NCBI GenBank assembly: GCA_937998875.1 | Contig: CALLBO010000025.1 | Coordinates: 62,001 to 126,000, forward strand | Direction: 5' to 3' | DNA from: an uncultured Granulosicoccaceae bacterium | GTDB lineage: Bacteria > Pseudomonadota > Gammaproteobacteria > Granulosicoccales > Granulosicoccaceae | Length of the DNA: 64,000 nt | Shown: piece after piece, positions 1 through 8,375 of the stretch | Layout: every line of letters starts with the position of its first letter | Numbering within the stretch: the stretch's first letter is position 1 | Notes under the pieces: model-generated | The model's input: only the letters and a program-made list of their open reading frames with translations | What the model was told of the DNA's origin: nothing | Databases searched by the model: none | Program-made: the position numbers and the translations under genes

Positions 1-1650
1 CGTGCTGACTTCGGCTATAGCGATGTCAAAGATGGTAATCAGTTTGTTGCGATTACTGTCAGCACAATACCTGATAGCGGCTCTCTTACATTGGATAACA
101 ACCCGGTAACCGCCGAGCAAGTCATCAACATAGCTGAAATTGATACCGGACTGCTTCGCTATACCCCCCCGCAAGACGTGAACGGTCTGGGTTATAACGG
201 GTTTTCATTTAATGTGCATGACAATGGGGGTACCGACAACGGGGGTGACTTTATCGATCAGCTGGCGAACTATATCAACTTCGATGTGCCCGGTGTCAAT
301 GACCCTCCGCTACTGATTACCGAGCTCACTAGCTTCGATGAGGGTAGCGAAAACGTCATCACAACCGATATGTTATCCGCGACCGATGCAGATGACCTTG
401 CGCCGGACGACCTGACTTTCACCATAAATTCTTTACCGGGCAACGGTAGCCTCACCCTGGATGGCGTACCAGTGACTGTCGGCACCACATTAACGTTGAC
501 TCACTTGCTGCAGGATCGTTTGCAATACACCCACGACGGCTCTGAGACATCAGCCGATACGTTTAACATACAGGTCAGTGACGGTGGTGAGGACGGTTCA
601 ATGCCTGTGGCTGGCACGTTCAATCTGATTATCAATGAAGTCATCGATCCGGCTCCTGTCATTGACGATGAATCCGTGTTGCTGGCATACGGGCAGACTT
701 TCGACTCCGAACAGGGAGACAAGCTGGATTCCGGAGACAATGCCCTTGCCGCACAGGTAATTGCAGAGAACTCCCGGCTCATTGTTTCTATCGAAACTCA
801 ACCGACAAGCGGCACAGTCTCCATTAACAGTGATGGTACTTTCTCATACCAACACAATGGAAGTTCAATACTCAACGATAGCTTTCAGTACCGAGTGACC
901 AATGAAGACGGGATCTATGCTATTGCCACGGTCAAAGTCACTATTGAACCTCCGTTCGGAAATGCTTTCGATAGTACAAATTCTGACAGTTTTTCAATCA
1001 GCACCGGTAGTACTTCCATGGGTACTGACAATAACAATACAGAAAATGGAGAGTCCTCCCATGTAGAGGAAGCAAACGAGATAGAATCTGCGAACACCAT
1101 ACCCTTTGAGTTCGAGTATCTATATACCACGGATGCATCCACCGACTCACCGGAGGAAACCGGTCTCGCAGATGTTGAAACAATCGGAAACGATGAAATC
1201 GTAGATACACTAAAACAGCCATTTCGAGACCTGCTGGCTGAACTCGATGTCAGAAAGCACAATACGGTAAACTACACTTCGATTAGCGACGATGATGTTT
1301 CTACCTCAGTCACCGATATCGAATTTTTCATAGAACTCGACTCTGTACGCTTACACAACGTCGTTAATAACGAAAATTTTGTCAATGGACTAGATCAACT
1401 CGAGCAAAACCTGAGCGAAGACGAAGAATCCGAACTCAGAAGATACCGTCTGGCTACCGATATAACAATTGGCGCGTCAGTGAGTGTCACTGCCGGCTTG
1501 CTTACCTGGGCACTCAGGGGCGGCGCATTGTTTGCCAGCGTCATGGCATCCAGCCCGCTTTGGGGCAGCGCCGATCCCTATCGCGTACTCAATATAAAAG
1601 CAAACCGGGAGCAAGACGGCCCTGATAACGTTGAAGAAATGTTTCGCTGA
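1..1650 (+). CDS. C-terminal part of a giant cadherin-like repeat adhesin (5' end outside window)
   Basis: The frame is open from base 1, so the start lies upstream and only about 549 residues are visible. Successive beta-sandwich repeats of the cadherin-like/VCBS type can be read, with NDPP linkers, LQYTHDGSE and a DSFQYRVTNEDG motif. These are followed by an acidic Ser/Thr/Asn/Glu-rich stretch without repeats. Near the end is one hydrophobic segment (ASVSVTAGLLTWALRGGALF) followed by SSPLWGSADPYRVL, then a short charged tail. This ending recurs in large DUF4347/cadherin surface proteins of gammaproteobacteria and probably helps anchor or retain the protein. Role inferred: cell-surface adhesion or biofilm. 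No partner secretion genes are visible in the window. Confidence 0.85.
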   Translation, partial: RADFGYSDVKDGNQFVAITVSTIPDSGSLTLDNNPVTAEQVINIAEIDTGLLRYTPPQDVNGLGYNGFSFNVHDNGGTDNGGDFIDQLANYINFDVPGVNDPPLLITELTSFDEGSENVITTDMLSATDADDLAPDDLTFTINSLPGNGSLTLDGVPVTVGTTLTLTHLLQDRLQYTHDGSETSADTFNIQVSDGGEDGSMPVAGTFNLIINEVIDPAPVIDDESVLLAYGQTFDSEQGDKLDSGDNALAAQVIAENSRLIVSIETQPTSGTVSINSDGTFSYQHNGSSILNDSFQYRVTNEDGIYAIATVKVTIEPPFGNAFDSTNSDSFSISTGSTSMGTDNNNTENGESSHVEEANEIESANTIPFEFEYLYTTDASTDSPEETGLADVETIGNDEIVDTLKQPFRDLLAELDVRKHNTVNYTSISDDDVSTSVTDIEFFIELDSVRLHNVVNNENFVNGLDQLEQNLSEDEESELRRYRLATDITIGASVSVTAGLLTWALRGGALFASVMASSPLWGSADPYRVLNIKANREQDGPDNVEEMFR

Positions 1651-2118
1651 GCAAGTAGTCAGTTAAAAGGTACCCCACATCTCGGGATCTGCACCGGAGC
1701 TGTGATCGCATCGTGAACCGTGATCTCAGCCTGTGTCAGAAGTTTCAACCTTGCATTGAACCCTGGACGATGAGAGTCGCGGAACGATTCATGTGTACAA
1801 ACATGCAAAGAGTGGTTAGGGAAACGACAGCACAACCTTGCTCCTGTACCAGGCATTGTTTGTTGGAGTATTAGCCGGAATCATGCTTGTTTGGTTCTGG
1901 TAAACACCTGACACGCCAAGGTTTGTATTTTTGGTGATGATCGGAAACTAACTACAGTAGGCCAATGGATAAGTGTGAAGGCTCTTCGTTTGGGAGAGGC
2001 CGACTAAAACTTTATACCATCCTTCGCGACCGGGCTCGTATTGGTCGTTGCACAACAGTGCGACTTACAGGTTATGAAGATTTCACCGCGAGCGCAATGA
2101 TTGCCGGACGACGGTTTC
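1651..2118. other. Intergenic stretch, nothing recognised
   Basis: This 468-base gap lies between the adhesin stop and the convergent LysR gene. Short open frames occur on both strands, but none has a recognisable domain, a convincing ribosome binding site or protein-like composition. I saw no strong terminator hairpin, repeat or RNA gene here. Confidence 0.5.
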
Positions 2119-2934
2119 TTAACTCTCGATCAATACGTTATACAGTCTGTCAATCACGCGTCGAACCTGCGGCACATGACGATCCTCATGATGGGTAACC
2201 AACCACTGCATGTGTTCGAGTTCGGGGATTTCCTCAGATACTTGCTGTAAGCCCTCCTCTGCGTTACCGACAAACGTGGGTAAAACCAGTTTAACCGCCC
2301 CGGCAATCGCCATGTCAAGTGCGTTTCTTGGGTTGCTTACTTCGGTATAAGGCGAGTCTCCAATGTTGTTTTTCACCCAATTGGCGGATGGTGTGGAGCC
2401 AGTCACGCTCGCCCAGCTTGCAATACTTTCGTGCGATGCGTATACGGCAAACTTAATACTTTTTATCTGTCGGCCCGCAAGACTGATCTGTGATGGTCGC
2501 TGGTTTCGTATGCCAATAACTGCCTCTCTGTGCGCGATATCAAGCACATTATCCGCAGAGATAAATTGCAATAACACCGCTGGATCATCAATCAGGTGAT
2601 TAATGTGCCTGCTAAGTAATCTTGTCACCCACGTTCCAGCAGATATTTTTACCCGCAGGCTTGCAACACCGCCAGACGACCTCGTGATTGGCGTTACTCG
2701 ATGTTCGATCTCAATTGCTGTAGCAAGGAGTGCCTCGCCGTGCCCGGTTAGTTTATAACCGCGAGGTAAGCGCTCAAACAACTCCTGTCCAAGTCGCTTT
2801 TCAAGAGCGAGCATACGTCGTCCCAGTGTAGGCGCACTTTTGCCGGTAGCACCCGCCGCTGCCGCAAGCCCTCCTTCGCGCGCAACGCTGAGAAAAAGTC
2901 GTAAGTCATCCCAATCAAAGTTCGTTTCATTCAT
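2119..2934 (-). CDS. LysR-family transcriptional regulator
   Basis: This is a 271-residue protein starting at MNETNFDWDDLRLFL. I chose this ATG because the LysR winged-helix domain begins at once after it, while the possible 24-residue extension is not domain-like. Residues 8-65 form the helix-turn-helix (FLSVAREGGLAAAAGATGKSAPTLGRRMLALE). The rest is a periplasmic-binding-like effector domain, slightly shorter than the usual 290-300 residues. It is divergent from the aldo/keto reductase, with 83 bp between the starts, so it probably controls that gene and itself. A 10-bp perfect palindrome (2947-2956) lies in the gap. The effector is unknown. Confidence 0.9.
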   Translation of the reverse strand: MNETNFDWDDLRLFLSVAREGGLAAAAGATGKSAPTLGRRMLALEKRLGQELFERLPRGYKLTGHGEALLATAIEIEHRVTPITRSSGGVASLRVKISAGTWVTRLLSRHINHLIDDPAVLLQFISADNVLDIAHREAVIGIRNQRPSQISLAGRQIKSIKFAVYASHESIASWASVTGSTPSANWVKNNIGDSPYTEVSNPRNALDMAIAGAVKLVLPTFVGNAEEGLQQVSEEIPELEHMQWLVTHHEDRHVPQVRRVIDRLYNVLIES

Positions 2935-2946
2935 GAAATGTACACT

Positions 2947-2956
2947 ACATGCATGT
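2947..2956. promoter_or_regulatory. Short perfect palindrome in the LysR/AKR divergent promoter region
   Basis: The sequence ACATGCATGT is self-complementary and sits 13 bp upstream of the LysR start and 62 bp upstream of the aldo/keto reductase start. It could be part of a regulator binding site. At 10 bp it could also arise by chance. Confidence 0.25.
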
Positions 2957-3017
2957 CCGTTGTTTACGCAATAAATAGATGATTTGATAGTTCTCCGTTG
3001 CACACAGGAGCAAACTC

Positions 3018-4010
3018 ATGCAATTTCTCGATACGAACATTAATCCACTAGGGCTCGGCTGTTGGCCGATCGGTGGTGAGATGTATGCCGCAGACGGAAC
3101 ATCACTCGGGTATTCCAATTCAGACGACCGTGAGTCAATCAAGGCGATCCACGCGGCACTTGCTAACGGTATCAGGGTTTTTGATACTGCCGCCGCTTAT
3201 GGGGCCGGCCATTCGGAGCGGCTACTGGCAAAAAGTCTTAAGAACCATCCCGACGCTTTAGTGGTAACCAAGATCGGATTCGCCATCGACGAAAACAGTA
3301 AAACTTTAACCGGCGATGACATTGCCCCTGAAAATGTAATGCCGGCGATTGACAACTGTCTATCGCGACTTGATCGGGAAACAATCGATCTGCTGCTTTT
3401 ACATCAAAATGATTTACCGGTGCCTCAGGCCGCAGAGTTGTTCGTAGAAATGGAGAAAGCGCTGCAGGCAGGTAAGATTAGATCATTTGGCTGGAGCACG
3501 GACTACGCTGACAGCGCAAATACAGTGGCGGGTCTTCCGGGGTTTGTCGCCGTTGAACATGCAATGCATGCGCTTATGGATGCGCCAAACATGCAGAGTA
3601 TTGTACAGCGCCATAACCTGCATGCGCTTATTCGATCCCCATTGGCGATGGGACTGCTCTCTGGAAAATACACCGCTGACGTTTCCTTACCTGCCAACGA
3701 TGTTCGAACCACTAATCCGGGTTGGGCACAATACTATATCGATGGTAAACCTAACCCTGCATACCTAAAGCTCTTCACATCCGTACGAGACCTGCTGCAA
3801 ACAGGTGGCCGAACCACAGTTCAGGGGGCACTGGCATGGTTGTGGGCAAAATCATCACTCAACCTACCAATCCCTGGTGCCCGTACCGTCGAACAGGTTG
3901 AAGGACTTAGCGCCGCAATCGACTTTGGTGCCCTCCCGGATAATGTTATGGACGAAATCGCATCACTTGTTGGAGATGCGTTTGTAAGTGAAGGTAACAG
4001 TTCTCGGTAA
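3018..4010 (+). CDS. Aldo/keto reductase
   Basis: This is a 330-residue (alpha/beta)8-barrel NAD(P)H oxidoreductase. The AKR tetrad is visible: Asp and Tyr in RVFDTAAAYGAGHSERLL, Lys in LVVTKIGF and His in DLLLLHQND. The C-terminal part carries the GALAWLWAKSSLNLPIPGARTVEQV coenzyme-binding region. An AGGAG-like ribosome binding site precedes the ATG. The substrate, probably a carbonyl or sugar aldehyde, cannot be told from sequence. The divergent LysR gene is its likely regulator, and a bidirectional hairpin terminator follows at 4075-4096. Confidence 0.93.
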   Translation: MQFLDTNINPLGLGCWPIGGEMYAADGTSLGYSNSDDRESIKAIHAALANGIRVFDTAAAYGAGHSERLLAKSLKNHPDALVVTKIGFAIDENSKTLTGDDIAPENVMPAIDNCLSRLDRETIDLLLLHQNDLPVPQAAELFVEMEKALQAGKIRSFGWSTDYADSANTVAGLPGFVAVEHAMHALMDAPNMQSIVQRHNLHALIRSPLAMGLLSGKYTADVSLPANDVRTTNPGWAQYYIDGKPNPAYLKLFTSVRDLLQTGGRTTVQGALAWLWAKSSLNLPIPGARTVEQVEGLSAAIDFGALPDNVMDEIASLVGDAFVSEGNSSR

Positions 4011-4074
4011 CCAGTATCACCGTAGCCGGGTAACCTTGAGGGTCAATACGTAAAGACAACACAGCAGGCACGCA

Positions 4075-4096
4075 AAGGCGGGAAATCTCCCGCCTT
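4075..4096. terminator. Bidirectional hairpin terminator between convergent genes
   Basis: A perfect 9-bp stem (AAGGCGGGA / TCCCGCCTT) with a 4-base AATC loop lies between the convergent ends of the aldo/keto reductase and the cupredoxin gene. There is no long T run on either side, so termination strength is uncertain. Confidence 0.6.
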
Positions 4097-4142
4097 CTGC
4101 AACAGAGACTATCGGTTTATTGACCGCTGCTCGCAAAGTACT

Positions 4143-4529
4143 CTACTCGACAACTACAATTCTGCCTTTCATATTCGGGTGAATTTCGCAGAAGTATTCG
4201 TAGGTACCGGCATCTGCAATGGTGATTCTGCCGGACTCACCAGACGCGATATTGCCAGTGTCAAACACCCCACCAACGTCCGTTGCGGTATGTGGCGCAG
4301 TGTCTTCGTTGACAAACACCAGTGTGTCACCAGCAGATACTTTGATCAACGCTGGCTCAAAAACAAAATTCTTAATGGTAACCGTGACCTCATTATTCGC
4401 TTCTTCCGCCTCTAAATTAGTATCGCTTCCGTAACCCGAGTTGCCTGAACCCTGGTTAGTGGCGCACGCAGTAAGAAATACGGTTAAACAAATGGCCACG
4501 GCAGCCTTCAAGATACTTGATAGTCCCAT
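4143..4529 (-). CDS. Lipoprotein cupredoxin (plastocyanin/amicyanin-like)
   Basis: This is a 128-residue protein starting at MGLSSILKAA, chosen because a lipoprotein signal peptide follows directly: a hydrophobic core and then the lipobox LTAC with Cys22. A low-complexity Gly/Ser/Glu linker leads into a single cupredoxin domain (about 46-128). All four type-1 copper ligands are visible: His80 (TAPHT), Cys114, His117 and Met120 (YFCEIHPNMKG). Role inferred: a small membrane-tethered periplasmic electron carrier. No obvious redox partner lies next to it. Confidence 0.9.
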   Translation of the reverse strand: MGLSSILKAAVAICLTVFLTACATNQGSGNSGYGSDTNLEAEEANNEVTVTIKNFVFEPALIKVSAGDTLVFVNEDTAPHTATDVGGVFDTGNIASGESGRITIADAGTYEYFCEIHPNMKGRIVVVE

Positions 4530-4823
4530 AATGTTTCTCTCCAAAACAGTGATGTGAAAAACCAGTATACATAATCTGTGCACAGCACAGCATATGTTCT
4601 CAACCGTGATGCATAAGTCCCTCGCGTGAGAAATTCCTGAATTGCATGATCCGTGACCAGGTTAAAGTTCGTATGACGTTCTACCAGAGCTTTCAGGGCT
4701 TTGAGCATTTTTATACGAGCTACTGGTATTACGAATAGCTTTCTTAATCTGCTCGTTTGGGACGGTAGCGAATTCCCAGGCCGGGCTGAATCTATAGGCA
4801 TCCCTCCCATCGATAACCGGTTT

Positions 4824-5171
4824 CTACAGTTGTGTCGGGCTTTCATGAAGGGCCTGGTAAACGCCTAGTTTACCTCCACCGGGTAACGTAATTTCCACGA
4901 GTCTTCCCCATGGTTCTTCATGTACAGGTGTACAATCTACTTCGATCTCATGCATCCAGGTCACAAATCTTTCTATGTCTTCACACATTAAATACATCTC
5001 TTGCTTGCCACTTGATTCAGCCGGGTGAATGGCGATTTCCGACGGAGGGAGGCCAAAAATTAACCACCCTCCACCCACATCTACGTTTGGGAACTGCAGA
5101 ACATTCTTCAAGAACTCTCTATCTGCGTCTGGATCAGCAGAGTAGATAATGGAGTGCGCGCCAATAATCAT
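4824..5171 (-). CDS. VOC (glyoxalase/bleomycin-resistance) superfamily protein
   Basis: This 115-residue protein is a single vicinal-oxygen-chelate unit with two beta-alpha-beta-beta-beta modules. It begins MIIGAHSIIYSADPDADREFLKNVL and ends with the typical PWGRLVEITLPGGGKLGVYQ strand. His and Glu residues in the expected positions could bind metal. The family includes isomerases, dioxygenases and resistance proteins, so no reaction can be assigned. About 290 bases downstream toward the cupredoxin start hold nothing convincing. Confidence 0.85.
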   Translation of the reverse strand: MIIGAHSIIYSADPDADREFLKNVLQFPNVDVGGGWLIFGLPPSEIAIHPAESSGKQEMYLMCEDIERFVTWMHEIEVDCTPVHEEPWGRLVEITLPGGGKLGVYQALHESPTQL

Positions 5172-5356
5172 AATTCACCGGAAATGTAATTAGCCCGGAT
5201 CGATAATAGCAGTAGTAGCTCGATGTATCGATGGCGAGTTGGGGGCACAACCGTGTGGAACGGTGGTTTTTGTTTAAAAACTTGCGGGTTATACTCTGTA
5301 CTTGATGATTTCCATGAATAATCATCCTGCTCTCCTATCAACTATCAAGGTTTATC

Positions 5357-5995
5357 ATGTCTGCTGAAAAAGGTCGCCGCGCTCGCAATATTCTTGAAGG
5401 TCGGGCAGCACTAATTGTTGTCGATATACAGGCAAGTTGTTTTACCGACACATCCGAAGGGGATGATCGTGCCATCCCGCACATGAAAGACTATGCTCCG
5501 CGTATGCTAAAAGCACGGTCTGTCATAGACAAAGCACGTGAGCGGAATATTCCAGTTATTTTTATTCAGGAGATACATCGCGCCAATCTGATTGATTTTG
5601 GCCGTGAGCTGGATGGCAAAGAAACTGTACATTGTCTCGACAGCAACCCGGACACTGACCTGGCACGTGAACAAATGGGCGTTAGACCTGACGACTATCA
5701 CATACAAAAACGTCGCTACTCAGCCTTCTTCGGTACCGATCTCGAGATTTTATTACGCGGACTAAAAGCAGAAACGTTGATTCTTGTTGGTGGTTTAACA
5801 GACGTTTGTGTTCACTACACATTTGTAGACGGACATCAGTCAGATTACTTCTGCCGCGTGATCGAAGATTGTGTTGCAGGTTCAAGCGAGCCTGCGCATG
5901 AAGCCGCTCTTCAGGCAATGGAATATCTACAAACCGGGGCACGTCGGTCACTTGGTGAAATGCTGGATGCCATGAATAAATACAACATCAGTTAA
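5357..5995 (+). CDS. Isochorismatase-family cysteine hydrolase
   Basis: This is a 212-residue Rossmann-like cysteine hydrolase. The catalytic triad can be placed as Asp23 (ALIVVDIQ), Lys118 (YHIQKRRYSAF) and Cys151 (GLTDVCVHYT, with the usual preceding cis-peptide region). Relatives hydrolyse amides such as nicotinamide, N-carbamoyl compounds or biuret, and isochorismate ethers. The HYTFVDGHQSDYFCRVIEDCVAGSS region resembles ureidoacrylate/N-carbamoyl amidohydrolases more than nicotinamidases. It stands alone and converges on the YccU-like gene. Confidence 0.9.
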   Translation: MSAEKGRRARNILEGRAALIVVDIQASCFTDTSEGDDRAIPHMKDYAPRMLKARSVIDKARERNIPVIFIQEIHRANLIDFGRELDGKETVHCLDSNPDTDLAREQMGVRPDDYHIQKRRYSAFFGTDLEILLRGLKAETLILVGGLTDVCVHYTFVDGHQSDYFCRVIEDCVAGSSEPAHEAALQAMEYLQTGARRSLGEMLDAMNKYNIS

Positions 5996-6015
5996 CGCTT
6001 CTGCCACGTGTCACA

Positions 6016-6480
6016 CTATATCTTGAGATCGAGCCGGGGTTTCCAGAACGGGCGGAATAGTTCGATCTTCGGGCAACGGTCCATCACAACTTTAAGACCC
6101 GCGTCTTCCGCCAGTTTTGCTGCACGGTCATCATAGACACCGATCTGGCCCCAAAGTACTTTCGCTTTTACTGCTATCGCCTGTTGTGCAATTTCGTAGA
6201 GCTCTTCGGAACGACGAAACACCTCTACCATATCAATGGGTCGATCAACTTCAGTAAGAGAGTTGTACACTTTAATACCACGGATTTCGGTTAACTTTGG
6301 ATTCGGGTTGACGGGTATCATGTCATAGCCGGTTTCATGCAACACACGCAACACGCCGTAGCTGAATTTGGTTTTGTCCCCGCTGGCACCCACCATCGCA
6401 ATGGTCTTAACCGAACGTAGGATTTCTGACAGGTATTCAGAGTCATAGTTGTAAGAGCTTTGAACATCTGTGTTTGGCAT
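6016..6480 (-). CDS. CoA-binding domain protein (YccU type)
   Basis: This 154-residue protein is a single CoA-binding Rossmann domain: TIAMVGASGDKTKFSYGVLRVL nucleotide loop, YDMIPVNPNPK, EVFRRSEEL, KVLWGQIGVYDDRAA and VVMDRCPKIE. Family members bind CoA but lack the ligase domains of acyl-CoA synthetases, and their function is not established. The ATG follows immediately after the TGA of the ferredoxin gene, so the two are probably translationally coupled. It is the last gene of the selenium-binding protein operon, which suggests a role in the same pathway. Confidence 0.9.
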   Translation of the reverse strand: MPNTDVQSSYNYDSEYLSEILRSVKTIAMVGASGDKTKFSYGVLRVLHETGYDMIPVNPNPKLTEIRGIKVYNSLTEVDRPIDMVEVFRRSEELYEIAQQAIAVKAKVLWGQIGVYDDRAAKLAEDAGLKVVMDRCPKIELFRPFWKPRLDLKI

Positions 6481-6849
6481 TCATTTCTCCCTGGGGGTAG
6501 CGATATCAGCTTTTAGCTCGTGGGGCTCAAGCGGATCAAGAAACGGGTTGCGATATAACTTGTCATGACTTTCCACGCCTATGTCTATGGTGCAATCTGA
6601 TACAGGACGGGCGACACACAGTACAACGTAACCATCGTTGATTTGTCGGTTGTTAAGAGCAACTTGTTTGCGTTGTTCAACTTCACCCTCAATTAACTTG
6701 GCAGCACAGGTAATACAACCCCCATATTTGCAACCATAGGGTAAATCCACGCCTTGTTTGCGCAGGGTTTCAAGCAAAGGTCGGCGCGCGTTTACTTTGT
6801 AGGTAGCATTGTCCCGGTTAGCAATGGTGATGGTTTTGGTTTCACTCAT
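6481..6849 (-). CDS. [2Fe-2S] plant-type ferredoxin
   Basis: This is a 122-residue ferredoxin starting at MSETKTITIA. An earlier start would overlap the selenium-binding protein gene and add a non-family N-terminus. The cluster ligands are Cys40, Cys45, Cys48 (CKYGGCITC) and Cys78 (VVLCVARP). The C-terminal 35 residues extend beyond the core fold. It has no flavin domain, so it must receive electrons from a separate reductase or oxidise a partner. It lies 13 bp downstream of the selenium-binding protein gene and abuts the CoA-binding gene. Confidence 0.93.
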   Translation of the reverse strand: MSETKTITIANRDNATYKVNARRPLLETLRKQGVDLPYGCKYGGCITCAAKLIEGEVEQRKQVALNNRQINDGYVVLCVARPVSDCTIDIGVESHDKLYRNPFLDPLEPHELKADIATPREK

Positions 6850-6862
6850 ACAAAGCCAATAT

Positions 6863-8221
6863 CTAAAGCCAGATATCACTGGTGCAATCACCACCCGGAT
6901 ATCGGGTTTCATGGCAGCGGCTCGGGCCATTCGGTTCACTACCAAAATTCACCAAAAAGTCTTTATTGATGTTCATGCCACCTTTTTCTATGTCACAGTC
7001 GATCATCAACATCACGCCGCCTTTGGTACGAATATCCGGATAGAACTGGTTGTCCCAGGTGGAGAACAGTGAAGTTGTAACGTAAAGCCGTTTGCCGTCC
7101 AGCGATAGCTGATACATTTGCGGCCCTCCGGCCACATCAACGCCATTAACCTGTGGTGCTTTACCGAGCAGGCCACCCATCCATACCTGGCCGGTGAGTA
7201 CCGGGTTATGCGGATCGCTAATGTCGTACTGGCGCATATCACCGTGCAGCCAGTTGTTAAGGTACAGGTATTTGTCATCCATAGAAACAAGAATGGCTGA
7301 CATTACACCCGGGATCGGAATGGGCCATTCAGGGTGAGGTTCATTATCTACATCTATGATCTTTTCCCACTCCCATTTGCCAGATTCTGATTTCCAGAAG
7401 TGAATAACATTAGCGCTGAGTGCCGCACCGCAAAAACCATGCGTGCTGTCAGGGTTGTGGTGAAACTTTACTTCTAACGGAATGAGTCCATCCTCACCGA
7501 GATACATAGTCTCTATGGGTTCGCGTTTTTTAAAGTCCCAAAGATGCAGGCGTCTGCCGTACTTCAGGTGCCCCACTTCTTCCAGATCAAAGCCTGGCAT
7601 AAAAGTATTGGGAGCAGCCCACTCCGAGCTAACCATAATGTTATGGCGAGGCTGATACCAGAAGTCGTAGCTGAATGGTATGTCCCCCATTGAGTTTTCC
7701 CAGCGACCGATTATTTCAAAGTCCTTATCCAAGTGCAGATAACCACCGGGTGCTTCACCTTTAGCATCACCGAGAAAGGAAATGATTATCTCAGAACCCA
7801 GACAATGTACGGTGTGCGGACCGGACAGATTGGCTTTGGCTTTTATCTCGCCACCGTCTATCACTTTGTGCAAAGTGGGTGCACGCGGATCAGTGGCGGT
7901 ATCTACTATATGTATGTTGTTGGAGCGAACACCGGGCACTAGTAAGTACTTCCGGGACATCGATGAGTCCTCATGACAGGAGGAGCAGGCGTTCCACCCC
8001 ATGTGATGCAACTCATCACCTATGCCTGGCATCTCGAGTCGATGTATGACTTCTGAGTAAGTCGAGCTATCAGGGTCTGCATCTACCGTCGCGAGATAGT
8101 CCGGCTGTTGTATTCCGGTGCCGGTGTAGATCGCGATGGTATAGAGTAGCTTTTCTCTTGGGGCCGCCATTGCTTCTGACGGGTTGGCGTAGCCGGGCCC
8201 GCAACAGTTTTTTTCCGTCAT
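6863..8221 (-). CDS. Selenium-binding protein 1 family; probable methanethiol oxidase
   Basis: This is a 452-residue protein of the SBP56/SELENBP1 family, near the full family length of about 460-470. The N-terminus CCGPGYANPSEAMAAPREKLLY and the C-terminus ending GGDCTSDIW are family hallmarks. WNACSSCHED, HTVHCLG, KFHHNPDSTHGF and RCHETRYPGGDC carry the conserved Cys/His residues. Bacterial MtoX and human SELENBP1 oxidise methanethiol to formaldehyde, H2O2 and sulfide, with copper reported for MtoX. No signal peptide is visible, so this one appears cytoplasmic, like the human protein. It is the first gene of a three-gene operon, and a large palindrome lies just upstream. Confidence 0.93.
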   Translation of the reverse strand: MTEKNCCGPGYANPSEAMAAPREKLLYTIAIYTGTGIQQPDYLATVDADPDSSTYSEVIHRLEMPGIGDELHHMGWNACSSCHEDSSMSRKYLLVPGVRSNNIHIVDTATDPRAPTLHKVIDGGEIKAKANLSGPHTVHCLGSEIIISFLGDAKGEAPGGYLHLDKDFEIIGRWENSMGDIPFSYDFWYQPRHNIMVSSEWAAPNTFMPGFDLEEVGHLKYGRRLHLWDFKKREPIETMYLGEDGLIPLEVKFHHNPDSTHGFCGAALSANVIHFWKSESGKWEWEKIIDVDNEPHPEWPIPIPGVMSAILVSMDDKYLYLNNWLHGDMRQYDISDPHNPVLTGQVWMGGLLGKAPQVNGVDVAGGPQMYQLSLDGKRLYVTTSLFSTWDNQFYPDIRTKGGVMLMIDCDIEKGGMNINKDFLVNFGSEPNGPSRCHETRYPGGDCTSDIWL

Positions 8222-8236
8222 ATAGCTCTCGTTCTC

Positions 8237-8277
8237 GCGATATATTTATTATCGTATTATGATAATGAATATATCGC
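8237..8277. promoter_or_regulatory. 41-bp imperfect palindrome, candidate IclR operator
   Basis: The arms GCGATATAT and ATATATCGC flank an AT-rich centre. The two halves of the 41-base stretch match in reverse complement at all but about two arm positions. It sits 15 bp upstream of the selenium-binding protein start and about 100 bp before the divergent IclR gene. IclR proteins often bind palindromes beside their own gene. The AT-rich composition also suits a promoter. Binding is inferred. Confidence 0.5.
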
Positions 8278-8375
8278 AATATGAGATTTAGTTGAGCGAG
8301 CAGGAAACCAGTTACGATCAGGCCGATTGTTAAACCTGGTTTTTAAAGATTAGCGCCGCAGATCTGGAAAAAGTT

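Noticed and set aside
1965-2198. 77-codon plus-strand frame before the LysR gene end
   Set aside because: It overlaps the LysR coding sequence antisense and has no motif.
4508-4846. 112-codon minus-strand frame between the VOC and cupredoxin genes
   Set aside because: It overlaps the ends of both neighbours, has no recognisable motif and reads as non-family sequence.
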